DNA of 64,000 bases from Achromobacter sp. RTa (GTDB lineage Bacteria; Pseudomonadota; Gammaproteobacteria; Burkholderiales; Burkholderiaceae_B): contig NZ_JPYO01000045.1 in assembly GCF_000757485.1 (NCBI RefSeq), forward strand, positions 546,409-610,408, written 5' to 3'. A model generated the notes under the pieces. That model made no database searches. It worked only from the letters and a program-made list of their open reading frames with translations, and was not told the origin of the DNA. Of this stretch, positions 47,501-55,234 are shown in pieces (position 1 is the stretch's first letter; the number at the start of each line of letters is the position of its first letter). The translations under genes were made by a program, and so were the position numbers.

Positions 47501-48309
47501 GTCAACCGGACGTGTCGCAGCCGGCGCCGGCGCGCAGCGGGCAGGCACGCTACGAGGCGGGCCGGCTCAGCCCCGGGGTCACGCCGGCCAACAGCAACAC
47601 CCGGATCTCCGCCGCCACGCTGCAGCGCCAGACCCAGGCGCCCACGCCCGCGTCCGGCGGCAATCTGGGCCTGAATTCCGACCGCCTGCGCCAGGCGATG
47701 GTGGAACGGCTGCGCGCCCAGGGCATCAGCGACGAGCGCGTGCTCGGCGCCATGGGCGCGGTGCCCCGGCATCTGTTCGTGGACGAGGCGCTGGCCAGCC
47801 GCGCCTACGAAGACGCGGCGCTGCCCATCGGGCATTCGCAAACCATCTCGCAGCCCTGGGTGGTGGCGCGCATGATCGCCGCCGTGTGCGAGGACCGCGC
47901 GCCCACCCGGGTGCTGGAAGTCGGCGCCGGCTGCGGCTATCAGGCCGCCGTGCTGGCGCAGTTCGTGCGCGAGGTCCACACCATCGAGCGCATCCGCGGG
48001 CTGTACGAGCTGGCGCGCGAGCACCTGCGCGCCTTGAAGCTCACCACGAGGATCCGACTCATCTATGGCGACGGCATGCTGGGCCTGCCCGGCGTGGCGC
48101 CGTTCGATGCTATCGTTGTGGCTGCCGCTGGCCTCGCCATCCCGCAGGCTCTGCTCTCGCAGCTTGCGCCGGGTGGCCGCCTAATCGCTCCGGAAGGGGG
48201 CGCCAACCAGCGCCTGGTTCTGATAGAACGCACAGGCGCGGCCAGCTGGAAACGCAATGAATTAGAGGCCGTGCGCTTTGTGCCGCTACGGGCCGGAATA
48301 CAATCTTGA
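47485..48309 (+). CDS. pcm: Protein-L-isoaspartate O-methyltransferase
   Basis: 274 residues. The catalytic core (~66-274) has [17 protein letters not shown] and the SAM-binding [14 protein letters not shown]. It repairs damaged isoaspartyl residues. Residues 1-~65 are a Ser/Thr/Pro/Arg-rich extension absent from E. coli Pcm (208 residues). ATG 47485 has GGAG five bases upstream, inside the end of surE. Confidence 0.93.
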   Translation: MRRRISQPDVSQPAPARSGQARYEAGRLSPGVTPANSNTRISAATLQRQTQAPTPASGGNLGLNSDRLRQAMVERLRAQGISDERVLGAMGAVPRHLFVDEALASRAYEDAALPIGHSQTISQPWVVARMIAAVCEDRAPTRVLEVGAGCGYQAAVLAQFVREVHTIERIRGLYELAREHLRALKLTTRIRLIYGDGMLGLPGVAPFDAIVVAAAGLAIPQALLSQLAPGGRLIAPEGGANQRLVLIERTGAASWKRNELEAVRFVPLRAGIQS

Positions 48310-48326
48310 GCAAACAGGAGAAACGT

Positions 48327-49175
48327 ATGCTCAACGGGCAGTTGCAACTGACCGATATCACTATGGGCGCGTCGTCGACGCGCCTGCGCCGCCCGCTCTT
48401 CATCGCGGGGGCTCTCAGCCTGGCCATCCTGGCCGGCTGCGCATCCAAAGGTACTCGCGCCCCGGTGGTCGACATGACCGGCGGGCAGCCCGCGTCGCCG
48501 GTGGCTCCCGGCGGCACCTATGTGGTCAAGCCGGGAGACACCCTCTACAAGATCGCTCGCGCCAACAACGTGGACATCGAAAACGTCAAGCGCTGGAACA
48601 ACCTCAGCGATCCCAACCAGATCTCCGTCGGGCAGGTGCTGAAGATGTCCGGCAGCGCGGGCGGGGCGCAGACCGCGCCGGTCGGCGGAGCCAAGCCTCA
48701 GCCGCGTCCGCTGGAGCAGCCCGAAACTACCACGCCGCCGCCTGAAACCACGGCGACCCCGGCGCCCGCTCCGGTCGAGACCAAGCCTGCCACGCGAGCC
48801 GCCGACGCCGGCGTCATCAACTGGGCATGGCCGGCGAATGGCCAGATCGTGCAGGGCTTCAACTCCAGCAGCAAGGGCATCGACATCTCCGGCGCGCTGG
48901 GCGATCCGATCACCGCCGCGGCGGACGGGCTCGTCAAGTACAGCGGCAATGGCGTGCGCGGCCTGGGCAACCTGATCATCGTCGAACACCAGAACGGTTT
49001 CATCACCGCCTACGCGCACAACCGCGCGCTGCTGGTGAAGACGGGCCAGACCGTCAAGCGCGGCGCCAAGATCGCCGAACTCGGCCAGAGCGATACCACC
49101 TCGCCGCGCCTGCACTTCGAAATCCGCCGCCAAGGCACGCCGGTGGACCCGATGCAATACCTGCCCGCCAAATGA
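48327..49175 (+). CDS. nlpD: NlpD-type lipoprotein (LysM plus degenerate LytM domain)
   Basis: 282 residues. Lipobox LAILAGC with Cys 38; LysM domain YVVKPGDTLYKIARANNVD and NPNQISVGQ-like LSDPNQISVGQVL (~65-115); Pro/Thr linker; C-terminal LytM/M23 domain (~165-280). The first zinc ligand His is replaced (SKGIDISG), as in E. coli NlpD, so it should activate the amidase AmiC during cell division rather than cut murein itself. CAGGAGA precedes the ATG. Confidence 0.93.
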   Translation: MLNGQLQLTDITMGASSTRLRRPLFIAGALSLAILAGCASKGTRAPVVDMTGGQPASPVAPGGTYVVKPGDTLYKIARANNVDIENVKRWNNLSDPNQISVGQVLKMSGSAGGAQTAPVGGAKPQPRPLEQPETTTPPPETTATPAPAPVETKPATRAADAGVINWAWPANGQIVQGFNSSSKGIDISGALGDPITAAADGLVKYSGNGVRGLGNLIIVEHQNGFITAYAHNRALLVKTGQTVKRGAKIAELGQSDTTSPRLHFEIRRQGTPVDPMQYLPAK

Positions 49176-49951
49176 CGCCGACCCTGGTATTCGACCTGGA
49201 AACCATCCCCGACGCCGATGGGCTGCGCAAGCTCAACGGCTGGGGCGCCGATGTTGCCGACCAGGAAGTGGTCGAGCGCGCGCTGACGGCGCGCCGCGAG
49301 GCCGTGGGCCATGATTTCCTGCCGCTGCACCTGCACAAGGTGGCGGTGGTTGGCTGCGTGTTCCGCGACGACCAGGGTTTTCGCGTCAAGACGCTGGGCC
49401 AGCCCGACGATCCCGAGGCCGCCTTGCTGGCGGGCTTCTTCAAGACGATCGAGCGCTACACGCCCAAGCTCGTGAGCTGGAACGGCTCCGGATTCGACCT
49501 GCCGGTGCTGCATTACCGCAGCCTGATCCAGGGCGTGCCCGCGCCGCGCTACTGGGACATGGGCGAGGAAGACCGCGATTTCAAGTTCAACAACTATATT
49601 TCGCGCTATCACTCCCGCCACCTGGACCTGATGGACCTGCTGGCCAAGTACAACGGCCGCGCCAATGCGCCTCTGGACGAACTGGCCAAGCTTTGCGGTT
49701 TTCCCGGCAAGCTGGGCATGGACGGCAGCAAAGTATGGGAAGCCTGGAGCCAGGGACGCGCCGACGAGGTGCGGGCTTATTGCGAAACCGACGTGGTCAA
49801 CACCTGGCTGGTGTATTGCCGCTTCCGTTTCCTGCGCGGCGAACTCGACCGCACTGCCTACGAGGCGGAGATCGCGCTGGTGCGCGATACCCTGACCGCC
49901 AGCGATGCGCCGCACTGGAAGGAATACATGGCGGCCTGGGACGCCGAGTGA
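49172..49951 (+). CDS. 3'-5' exonuclease (PolB-exonuclease-like, PF10108 type)
   Basis: 259 residues. RNase H-like DEDD exonuclease: TLVFDLETIPD (Asp/Glu, residues ~3-13), VSWNGSGFDLPVLHYR and the last aspartate in YCETDVVNTWLVY. Overlaps nlpD by ATGA. It occupies the place where rpoS stands after nlpD in many proteobacteria. Substrate unknown; probably DNA or RNA ends. Confidence 0.9.
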   Translation: MTPTLVFDLETIPDADGLRKLNGWGADVADQEVVERALTARREAVGHDFLPLHLHKVAVVGCVFRDDQGFRVKTLGQPDDPEAALLAGFFKTIERYTPKLVSWNGSGFDLPVLHYRSLIQGVPAPRYWDMGEEDRDFKFNNYISRYHSRHLDLMDLLAKYNGRANAPLDELAKLCGFPGKLGMDGSKVWEAWSQGRADEVRAYCETDVVNTWLVYCRFRFLRGELDRTAYEAEIALVRDTLTASDAPHWKEYMAAWDAE

Positions 49952-49987
49952 AGCCCGGCCATTCCTTGCGCGCGAGGATGCAATAAG

Positions 49988-50010
49988 GACGGGGCCCGCG
50001 CGGCCCCGTC
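49988..50010 (+). terminator. Hairpin after the surE-pcm-nlpD-exonuclease operon
   Basis: GACGGGGCC (49988-49996), loop CGCGC, GGCCCCGTC (50002-50010), followed by TTCGCGTT. It lies 36 bases after the exonuclease stop. Confidence 0.6.
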
Positions 50011-50123
50011 TTCGCGTTCCAGCCTCAAGCAATCGACTGAAACATGGCTTGCGCGGACGAAACCCGGATGAAACCAGGCCGATCGCACAATGGTCTCGCT
50101 TTCTTCACTTACAGGAGACCTTC

Positions 50124-50726
50124 ATGTCCCGATTCGCTATCCGCTCCAACTTGGCCGCTCTTGCTTTTGTCGCCGCGACGGGCGGCCTGGTGGCCGGCAC
50201 CGTTATGGCTGCTCCTACCCCGGCCGACGGCGGTCCCACCGCCATGCACGAACGCCACCATCACGGCGGCTTCCACAAAGGCATGCGCGACGGTCTGTTC
50301 ATCCCGGGCCTGGGCCCCGTGTCCAAGGCGCAGGTCGCCGAACTGAAGCTGGACGACAAGCAGCAAGCCCTGTTCAAGACCGCGCAGGACGGCCAGCGCA
50401 GCCTGCATGAAGCCATGCGCGCTTCCGGCGGCAAGCGCCACGATTTGCTCAAGACGCAGCTGGACAGCGGCAAGCTGGACCCGCGCGCGCTGATCGAGCA
50501 GTCCGAGAAATCCCGCGACGCCTTCGGCACGCAGGCCAAGCAGGTGCGCGACCAATGGCTGGCGGTCTGGGACAGCCTGAACGACACCCAGCGCGGCCAG
50601 GTGACCAAGATGCTCAAGGACCGGGAAGCCAAGAAGCAGGAACGCATGGCCAAAATGGAAGCGCGCCATGGCAAGGGCAGGGGCCCGGCCAATGCCGCGC
50701 CGCCCGCCGCGCCCGCGGCCAACTAA
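50124..50726 (+). CDS. Spy/CpxP-like periplasmic protein
   Basis: 200 residues. Signal peptide 1-~29 (VAGTVMAA-PT), a His-rich stretch HERHHHGGFHKGM (~43-55), then charged amphipathic helices with KLDDKQQALFKTAQ and a QRGQVTKMLKDRE region resembling LTxxQ motifs of Spy/CpxP chaperones. The C-terminus is Lys/Ala/Pro-rich. CAGGAGA precedes the ATG at 50124. Envelope stress or metal binding is suggested but not shown. Confidence 0.8.
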   Translation: MSRFAIRSNLAALAFVAATGGLVAGTVMAAPTPADGGPTAMHERHHHGGFHKGMRDGLFIPGLGPVSKAQVAELKLDDKQQALFKTAQDGQRSLHEAMRASGGKRHDLLKTQLDSGKLDPRALIEQSEKSRDAFGTQAKQVRDQWLAVWDSLNDTQRGQVTKMLKDREAKKQERMAKMEARHGKGRGPANAAPPAAPAAN

Positions 50727-50739
50727 GCGCCGCCACCCC

Positions 50740-50763
50740 ATGGCCGGCCGCAAGGCCGGCCAT
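50740..50763 (+). terminator. Perfect 10-bp hairpin after the Spy-like gene
   Basis: ATGGCCGGCC (50740-50749), tetraloop GCAA, GGCCGGCCAT (50754-50763), then TTCCC. First of two consecutive strong stems. Confidence 0.6.
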
Positions 50764-50769
50764 TCCCTC

Positions 50770-50807
50770 CAAGACCCCGGACACGCCGCGAGCGTGCCGG
50801 GGTCTTG
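50770..50807 (+). terminator. Second strong hairpin, 16 paired bases with one bulge
   Basis: CAAGACCCCGG (50770-50780), bulged A, CACGC, loop CGCGA, GCGTG, CCGGGGTCTTG (50797-50807). It insulates the sigma-54 control region of the porin gene from upstream transcription. Confidence 0.6.
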
Positions 50808-50829
50808 CGCATGGCGCGGCCGCTACCGT

Positions 50830-50844
50830 GCTCCAGCATGGAGC
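50830..50844 (+). promoter_or_regulatory. Possible second, degenerate NtrC-type dyad
   Basis: GCTCC-AGCAT-GGAGC has the same geometry as the NtrC consensus GCACC-N5-GGTGC, with one symmetric change in each arm. Its centre is 61 bp (about six helical turns) upstream of the better site at 50891. Confidence 0.35.
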
Positions 50845-50890
50845 GGGCTCCCCGTTTTGACGCGCGGGCTCGCGGTGGCGGCAGCCAGCC

Positions 50891-50905
50891 GCACAGTCGT
50901 GGTGC
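50891..50905 (+). promoter_or_regulatory. NtrC-type enhancer site upstream of the TorF porin
   Basis: GCAC-N7-GTGC (GCACAGTCGTGGTGC), the core spacing of the NtrC consensus, inside a longer 7-bp dyad GCCGCAC/GTGCGGC (50888-50908). It is ~56 bp upstream of a sigma-54 promoter. Confidence 0.55.
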
Positions 50906-50946
50906 GGCGCGCGCCTCGTTGCGCCCTTTTGCGACCGTCCCGAGGC

Positions 50947-50962
50947 TGGCACGGACATTGCT
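50947..50962 (+). promoter_or_regulatory. Sigma-54 (-24/-12) promoter
   Basis: TGGCACGGACATTGCT matches the RpoN consensus TGGCAC-G-N4-TTGC(A/T) at every fixed base. The expected transcription start is near 50972, giving an ~88-base leader before the TorF ATG. Confidence 0.85.
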
Positions 50963-51059
50963 TGATGGATGGAAACCGGTAGCGAAAGCCGCAAGACCGG
51001 TTCGACGGATGAGCCCCGCGCCGTCCGCCTCCCGTTAAATCCGATCAGGACTTCGCACC

Positions 51060-51812
51060 ATGAAGAAGACGCTGCCCGCCTTGCCCTTTGTGCTTGCCGC
51101 TTGTTTCGCCGCGTCGGCCCAGGCCGAACCCACCGACCTGGGGGGCGGTTTCTCGCTCAGCGGCAACGCCACCATCGCCAGCGACTATCGCTTCCGCGGC
51201 TATTCGCAGACCGACTTCCGGCCGGCCGCGCAGCTGGGCTTCGATCTGACCCACAGCTCCGGCTTCTATCTGGGCAACTGGAACTCCAATGTTTCCAGCT
51301 TCGTGTTCACCGACGGCAACCTGGAAATGGATTTCTACGGCGGCTGGAAGGGCGAGGTCGGTGGCGGATTCTCGCTGGACGCGGGCGTGTTGCATTACTA
51401 CTACCCCGGTTCGAGTTCTCCGAAGGGCGGCAACTACAACAACACCGACCTCTACCTGGGCGCGACCTACGGCAACTACAGCCTCAAGTATTCCTACACG
51501 CCCAGCGATTTTTTCAGCACGCCCGACAGCAAGGGCACCTGGTACCTGGACGGCACGGCGAACTTCGACCTGGGCGACGGCTGGGGGCTGGTCGGCCACC
51601 TGGGCTACCAGAAACTGAAGAACCAGAACGATATGGACGGGGACGCCATCGGCCATTACGTCGACTACAAGGTCGGCGTGACCAAGGACCTCAAGGGCTG
51701 GGTTCTCGGCCTGGCGGCCGTGGGGGCCACCAAGGACAATTGGCTGCCCACGAAATACGGCCATCCGTCAGGCCGCCTGGGCGCGGTCTTTTCCGTGTCG
51801 CGCTCCTTCTGA
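51060..51812 (+). CDS. TorF-family outer-membrane porin (TIGR02001 type)
   Basis: 250 residues. Signal peptide 1-~22 (AACFAASAQA-EP), then the TorF opening FSLSGNATIASDYRFRGYSQT and the alternating aromatic beta strands of a small barrel, ending in a C-terminal phenylalanine (SVSRSF) as usual for outer-membrane proteins. TorF genes often stand upstream of glnK-amtB; here rlmD follows instead. The sigma-54/NtrC-type promoter suggests expression under nitrogen limitation. Confidence 0.92.
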   Translation: MKKTLPALPFVLAACFAASAQAEPTDLGGGFSLSGNATIASDYRFRGYSQTDFRPAAQLGFDLTHSSGFYLGNWNSNVSSFVFTDGNLEMDFYGGWKGEVGGGFSLDAGVLHYYYPGSSSPKGGNYNNTDLYLGATYGNYSLKYSYTPSDFFSTPDSKGTWYLDGTANFDLGDGWGLVGHLGYQKLKNQNDMDGDAIGHYVDYKVGVTKDLKGWVLGLAAVGATKDNWLPTKYGHPSGRLGAVFSVSRSF

Positions 51813-51894
51813 TCCGCGGCGCAAGGCGCGGGCGGGGACGGATTCCCGGGCGCCGCCCGCCCAAAGCCATTTCCGGGATCGGCCGCAGTCCTTT

Positions 51895-51900
51895 TACAAT
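51895..51900 (+). promoter_or_regulatory. -10 element upstream of rlmD
   Basis: TACAAT preceded by CTTT, 32 bases before the rlmD ATG at 51933. It indicates that rlmD has its own promoter rather than depending on the porin. Confidence 0.4.
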
Positions 51901-51932
51901 AGCGGGTTGCGTGTAATTCTGGACTGCGTGAG

Positions 51933-53393
51933 ATGTCTGACGTTTTGAGTATCGAATCCCTGGACCTGGAAGCCAGGGGTATCGCCCGCCGCGACGGGAA
52001 AGTCGTATTCGTGGAAGGCGCCTTGCCGGGCGAGCGGGTCTCGACCGTCACCGTGCGCCGCAAGCCTTCGTACGAGATCGCGCGCGTGGAGGAAGTGCTG
52101 CGGCCTTCTTCGCAGCGCGTTGCGCCGCGCTGCCCGCATTTCGGCGTCTGCGGCGGCTGTGCCATGCAGCACCTGGAACCCAGCACGCAGGTAGCCATCA
52201 AGCAGCGTTCGCTGGAAGACACCTTCTGGCATGTGGGCAAGCTGCGTCCCGGGCGCATCCTGGCGCCCTTGCAGGGCCCGACGTGGGGCTACCGCTACCG
52301 CGCGCGGCTCTCCGTGCGTGTCGTGCCGAAGAAGGGCGGGGTGCTGGTCGGCTTCCACGAACGCAAAAGCAGCTACGTGGCCGACATGCGCGAATGCCAC
52401 GTCCTGCCGCGCCATGTCAGCGACCTGCTGCTGCCGTTGCGCGCAATGATCGCTTCCATGTCGGCGCCGGACCGCATGCCCCAGATCGAAGTATCCCTGG
52501 GCGAGGGCGTGACCGCGCTGGTCCTGCGCCACCTGCTGCCGCTGACCGACGGCGACATCGCCATCCTGCGCGCCTTCGCCGCGAAGCACAACGTGCAATG
52601 GTGGCTGCAGGCCAAGGGGCCGGATACGGTGCATCCGCTCGAACGCGAGCACGACGACACGCTGGCCTACACCATGCCGGAATTCGGCCTGCGCATGCCG
52701 TACCGCCCCACGGACTTCACCCAGGTCAATCACGCCATCAACCGCGCGATGGTGTCGCGCGCGCTGAAGCTGCTGGAAGTGCAGCCGACCGACCGTGTGG
52801 CCGATCTGTTCTGCGGGCTGGGCAACTTTACGCTGCCGCTGGCCACGCAGGCCAGGGAAGCCGTAGGCGTGGAAGGCAGCAAGGCGCTGACCGACCGTGC
52901 GCACGACGCGGCCTCGCGCCATGGCCTGGGCGGCAGCACCAGCTTCGCCACCCTGAACCTGTTCGAGGTCGACGTGGACTGGCTGCGCGGGCTGGGCTAT
53001 TTCGACCGCATGCTGATCGACCCGCCGCGCGAGGGCGCGCAAGCGGTTTCGCAGGCCCTGTCGCAGCTGGAGCCGCAAGAGCGTCCGCGTCGCATTGTCT
53101 ACGTGTCCTGTAATCCGGCCACGCTGGCGCGCGATGCCGCCATCCTGGTGCATGAAGGCGGCTACGTGCTCAAGAGCGCGGGCGTCATCAATATGTTCCC
53201 GCATACGGGCCACGTGGAATCCATCGCGGTGTTCGAGTCGCTGGACGCCGCGGGCGTCCATGCCGTGAAGGAGCGCGCGCGCGAACGCGCCGCAAAGGCC
53301 GCCGCCGACGCCGCGGCCGCGGAAGCCGCCAAGTTGGTCGCCGCCGCTGAGGCAGAGGCCGCGATTGCGGCCGGCGCGCCGGTCCAGGGTTGA
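51933..53393 (+). CDS. rlmD: 23S rRNA (uracil-1939-C5)-methyltransferase RlmD
   Basis: 486 residues. N-terminal TRAM domain (~1-60), iron-sulfur cysteines [10 protein letters not shown] (~69-78) plus ECHV (~155), SAM motif [16 protein letters not shown] and catalytic [11 protein letters not shown]. Modifies U1939 of 23S rRNA. Residues ~440-486 are an Ala-rich helical tail not needed by the family core. Confidence 0.94.
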   Translation: MSDVLSIESLDLEARGIARRDGKVVFVEGALPGERVSTVTVRRKPSYEIARVEEVLRPSSQRVAPRCPHFGVCGGCAMQHLEPSTQVAIKQRSLEDTFWHVGKLRPGRILAPLQGPTWGYRYRARLSVRVVPKKGGVLVGFHERKSSYVADMRECHVLPRHVSDLLLPLRAMIASMSAPDRMPQIEVSLGEGVTALVLRHLLPLTDGDIAILRAFAAKHNVQWWLQAKGPDTVHPLEREHDDTLAYTMPEFGLRMPYRPTDFTQVNHAINRAMVSRALKLLEVQPTDRVADLFCGLGNFTLPLATQAREAVGVEGSKALTDRAHDAASRHGLGGSTSFATLNLFEVDVDWLRGLGYFDRMLIDPPREGAQAVSQALSQLEPQERPRRIVYVSCNPATLARDAAILVHEGGYVLKSAGVINMFPHTGHVESIAVFESLDAAGVHAVKERARERAAKAAADAAAAEAAKLVAAAEAEAAIAAGAPVQG

Positions 53394-53415
53394 TAGGCGG
53401 GGCCTGGGCGCTGCG

Positions 53416-53808
53416 TCAGTGCGAGCGTTCCAGGCCTTCCAGGATGGGGCAGTCCGGCCTGTCGTCGCCGTGGCAGTTGCGCGCAAGATGCTTGAGCGTG
53501 GCTGCCATGTCGCACAGCGCCTCGGCCTTGCGCTCTAGTTCCCTCACGTGTTCCAGCGCGATGCGCTTGACGTCGGCGCTGGCGCGGCTGCGGTCGTTCC
53601 AGAGCGCCAGCAGTTCGTTCATCTGTTCCACCGAGAAGCCCAGGTCCCGCGCCCGCCGCACGAAGCGCAGCGTGTGCAGGTCGTGGTCGCTATACACCCG
53701 GTAGCCCGAATCCGTGCGCACGGCCGGTCCGATAAGGCCAATGCTTTCGTAGTAGCGGATCATCTTGGCCGAAATGCCCGAGCTTTTTGCTGCCTCGCCG
53801 ATATTCAT
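53416..53808 (-). CDS. cueR: CueR-type copper-responsive MerR regulator
   Basis: 130 residues. MNIGEAAKSSGISAKMIRYYE is the MerR helix-turn-helix; the metal-binding loop CHGDDRPDC places the cysteines exactly at 112 and 120, as in E. coli CueR (Cu(I), also Ag/Au). Divergent from the copper chaperone gene across a MerR-type promoter. Confidence 0.93.
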   Translation of the reverse strand: MNIGEAAKSSGISAKMIRYYESIGLIGPAVRTDSGYRVYSDHDLHTLRFVRRARDLGFSVEQMNELLALWNDRSRASADVKRIALEHVRELERKAEALCDMAATLKHLARNCHGDDRPDCPILEGLERSH

Positions 53809-53841
53809 GGCTGACCTCCTGTCATTGGCTTCATTCTACGC

Positions 53842-53872
53842 TTGACCTTGACATAATTGGAAGGTTTAAGCT
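53842..53872 (+). promoter_or_regulatory. CueR-type promoter/operator of copZ
   Basis: -35 TTGACC (53842-53847) and -10 TAAGCT (53867-53872) are separated by 19 bp, the overlong spacing that MerR regulators correct. Between them lies the dyad ACCTT (53845-53849) and AAGGT (53861-53865), matching the CueR box. Confidence 0.75.
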
Positions 53873-53929
53873 GTGTCCACGGTGGATGAAAACCGTGTCC
53901 GCCACCCCCTAATTCTTCTGGAGATAGAC

Positions 53930-54130
53930 ATGAGCATCGAGTTCCAAGTGCCTGACATGACCTGCGGCCATTGCGTCAAGACGATTACCGGCGCGGTGAA
54001 CCAGGCGGCGCCGGGCGCGGCCGTGACCGTGGATCTGCCGTCGCATCGCGTGACCGTGACGGGGGCGGACCAGGCGGACAAGATCGAAGCCGCCATCCGG
54101 GACGCAGGCTACGAGCCGACGCGCGTGTAA
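53930..54130 (+). CDS. copZ: Copper chaperone CopZ-like (heavy-metal-associated domain)
   Basis: 66 residues, a single HMA domain with the metal motif MTCGHC (Cys 12 and 15). GGAGAT is upstream of the ATG at 53930. Carries Cu(I) in the cytoplasm, probably to a P-type ATPase encoded elsewhere. Controlled by the divergent CueR. Confidence 0.92.
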   Translation: MSIEFQVPDMTCGHCVKTITGAVNQAAPGAAVTVDLPSHRVTVTGADQADKIEAAIRDAGYEPTRV

Positions 54131-54138
54131 TCCTCTGG

Positions 54139-54185
54139 CATCAGGCGCGTTATGATAGTTCGCGCCTGATGTTTTGATTTTTTTG
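54139..54185 (+). terminator. Rho-independent terminator of copZ
   Basis: CATCAGGCGCG (54139-54149) pairs perfectly with CGCGCCTGATG (54161-54171) over an 11-base loop, followed by a T-rich run (TTTTGATTTTTTTG). Confidence 0.88.
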
Positions 54186-54195
54186 ATTGGTTAAA

Positions 54196-54251
54196 ACTAT
54201 CAATCAATTTAGATTATTAAATTTGATTAATTGATAGTCAGGATTTATCAT
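54196..54251 (+). promoter_or_regulatory. AT-rich promoter and operator-like dyad of the Prx-Grx gene
   Basis: ACTATCAAT (54196-54204) and ATTGATAGT (54230-54238) are exact inverted copies. TTGATT (54223-54228) and TATCAT (54246-54251) form a -35/-10 pair with 17 bp between, so the dyad lies where an activator such as OxyR would bind. The spacing does not match the classical four-element OxyR site, so the regulator remains open. Confidence 0.5.
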
Positions 54252-54299
54252 TCTTTCCATGGTGGTTGAACAAGACCCCGCAACCCAAGGAGAGATTGA

Positions 54300-55028
54300 A
54301 TGCTGCAAAACCGCGAAGGCCAACGTGTTCCGAACGTAACGTTCCCGGTCCGCCAGGACAACACCTGGAAAAAGGTCACCTCGGACGACCTGTTCAAGAA
54401 CAAGACCGTCGTGGTCTTTTCGCTTCCCGGCGCCTTCACGCCGACCTGCTCGTCCACCCATCTGCCGCGCTACAACGAACTGGCTCCCGCTTTCTTCGCC
54501 GCCGGCGTGGACAGCATAGTGTGCGTGTCCGTGAACGACACCTTCGTCATGAACGAATGGGCCAAGGACCAGGAATCGGCCAATATCACGCTGCTGCCGG
54601 ACGGCAACGGCGAGTTCACCGAAGGCATGGGCATGCTGGTCGACAAGAGCGACCTGGGCTTCGGCAAACGCAGCTGGCGCTATTCGATGCTGGTCAAGGA
54701 CGGCGTGGTCCAGAAGATGTTCATCGAGCCGGAAAAGGAAGGCGATCCGTTCGAAGTGTCGGACGCCGACACCATGCTGGCCTACTTCGCTCCGTCGGCG
54801 AAGAAGCCTGACCAGGTGGTCGTGTTCTCCAAGCCGGGCTGCCCGTTCTGCGTCGAAGCCAAGGCATTGCTGGACGCCAAGGGCTACTCGCCGATCGAGA
54901 TCCCGCTGGAAAACAAGGTCCGCGGCCGAGTGATCGGCGCCGTGTCCGGCAAGGGCACCGCTCCGCAGGTGTTCATCAACGGCTCGCTGATCGGCGGCCT
55001 GGAAGACCTGAAGGCGCACTTCGCCTAA
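54300..55028 (+). CDS. Hybrid peroxiredoxin-glutaredoxin (Prx5-Grx)
   Basis: 242 residues. N-terminal Prx5 domain with the peroxidatic cysteine in PGAFTPTCS (Cys 50); C-terminal glutaredoxin domain with FSKPGCPFC (Cys ~180, 183), [14 protein letters not shown] as the cis-Pro and GSH-binding part. It reduces peroxides with glutathione in one protein. AAGGAGAG is six bases before the ATG. Confidence 0.93.
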   Translation: MLQNREGQRVPNVTFPVRQDNTWKKVTSDDLFKNKTVVVFSLPGAFTPTCSSTHLPRYNELAPAFFAAGVDSIVCVSVNDTFVMNEWAKDQESANITLLPDGNGEFTEGMGMLVDKSDLGFGKRSWRYSMLVKDGVVQKMFIEPEKEGDPFEVSDADTMLAYFAPSAKKPDQVVVFSKPGCPFCVEAKALLDAKGYSPIEIPLENKVRGRVIGAVSGKGTAPQVFINGSLIGGLEDLKAHFA

Positions 55029-55234
55029 GCGCCTGGCGGGGCCGGGGGCGCCGCCCCTGTCCGCCGGCCGGGCCGCACTGCGGCCCGGCTCCGGCACCCC
55101 GCGAATTTCCCTTGTTGCGCATCTTCGCGCGGCCCTGGACGGCGCCGCGGGGCGGCGTTCGTCCGGAAGGTGCGCAACAAGGCGGAATACGCCTTGCATA
55201 TCCAGCTCCACGCCTTACCGGGAGAGACCAAGAC

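Noticed and set aside
54155..54238. Classical OxyR site (four ATAG elements) upstream of the Prx-Grx gene
   Set aside because: ATAG/CTAT elements are present, but their spacing does not fit the 10-bp pattern, and one group is inside the copZ terminator.
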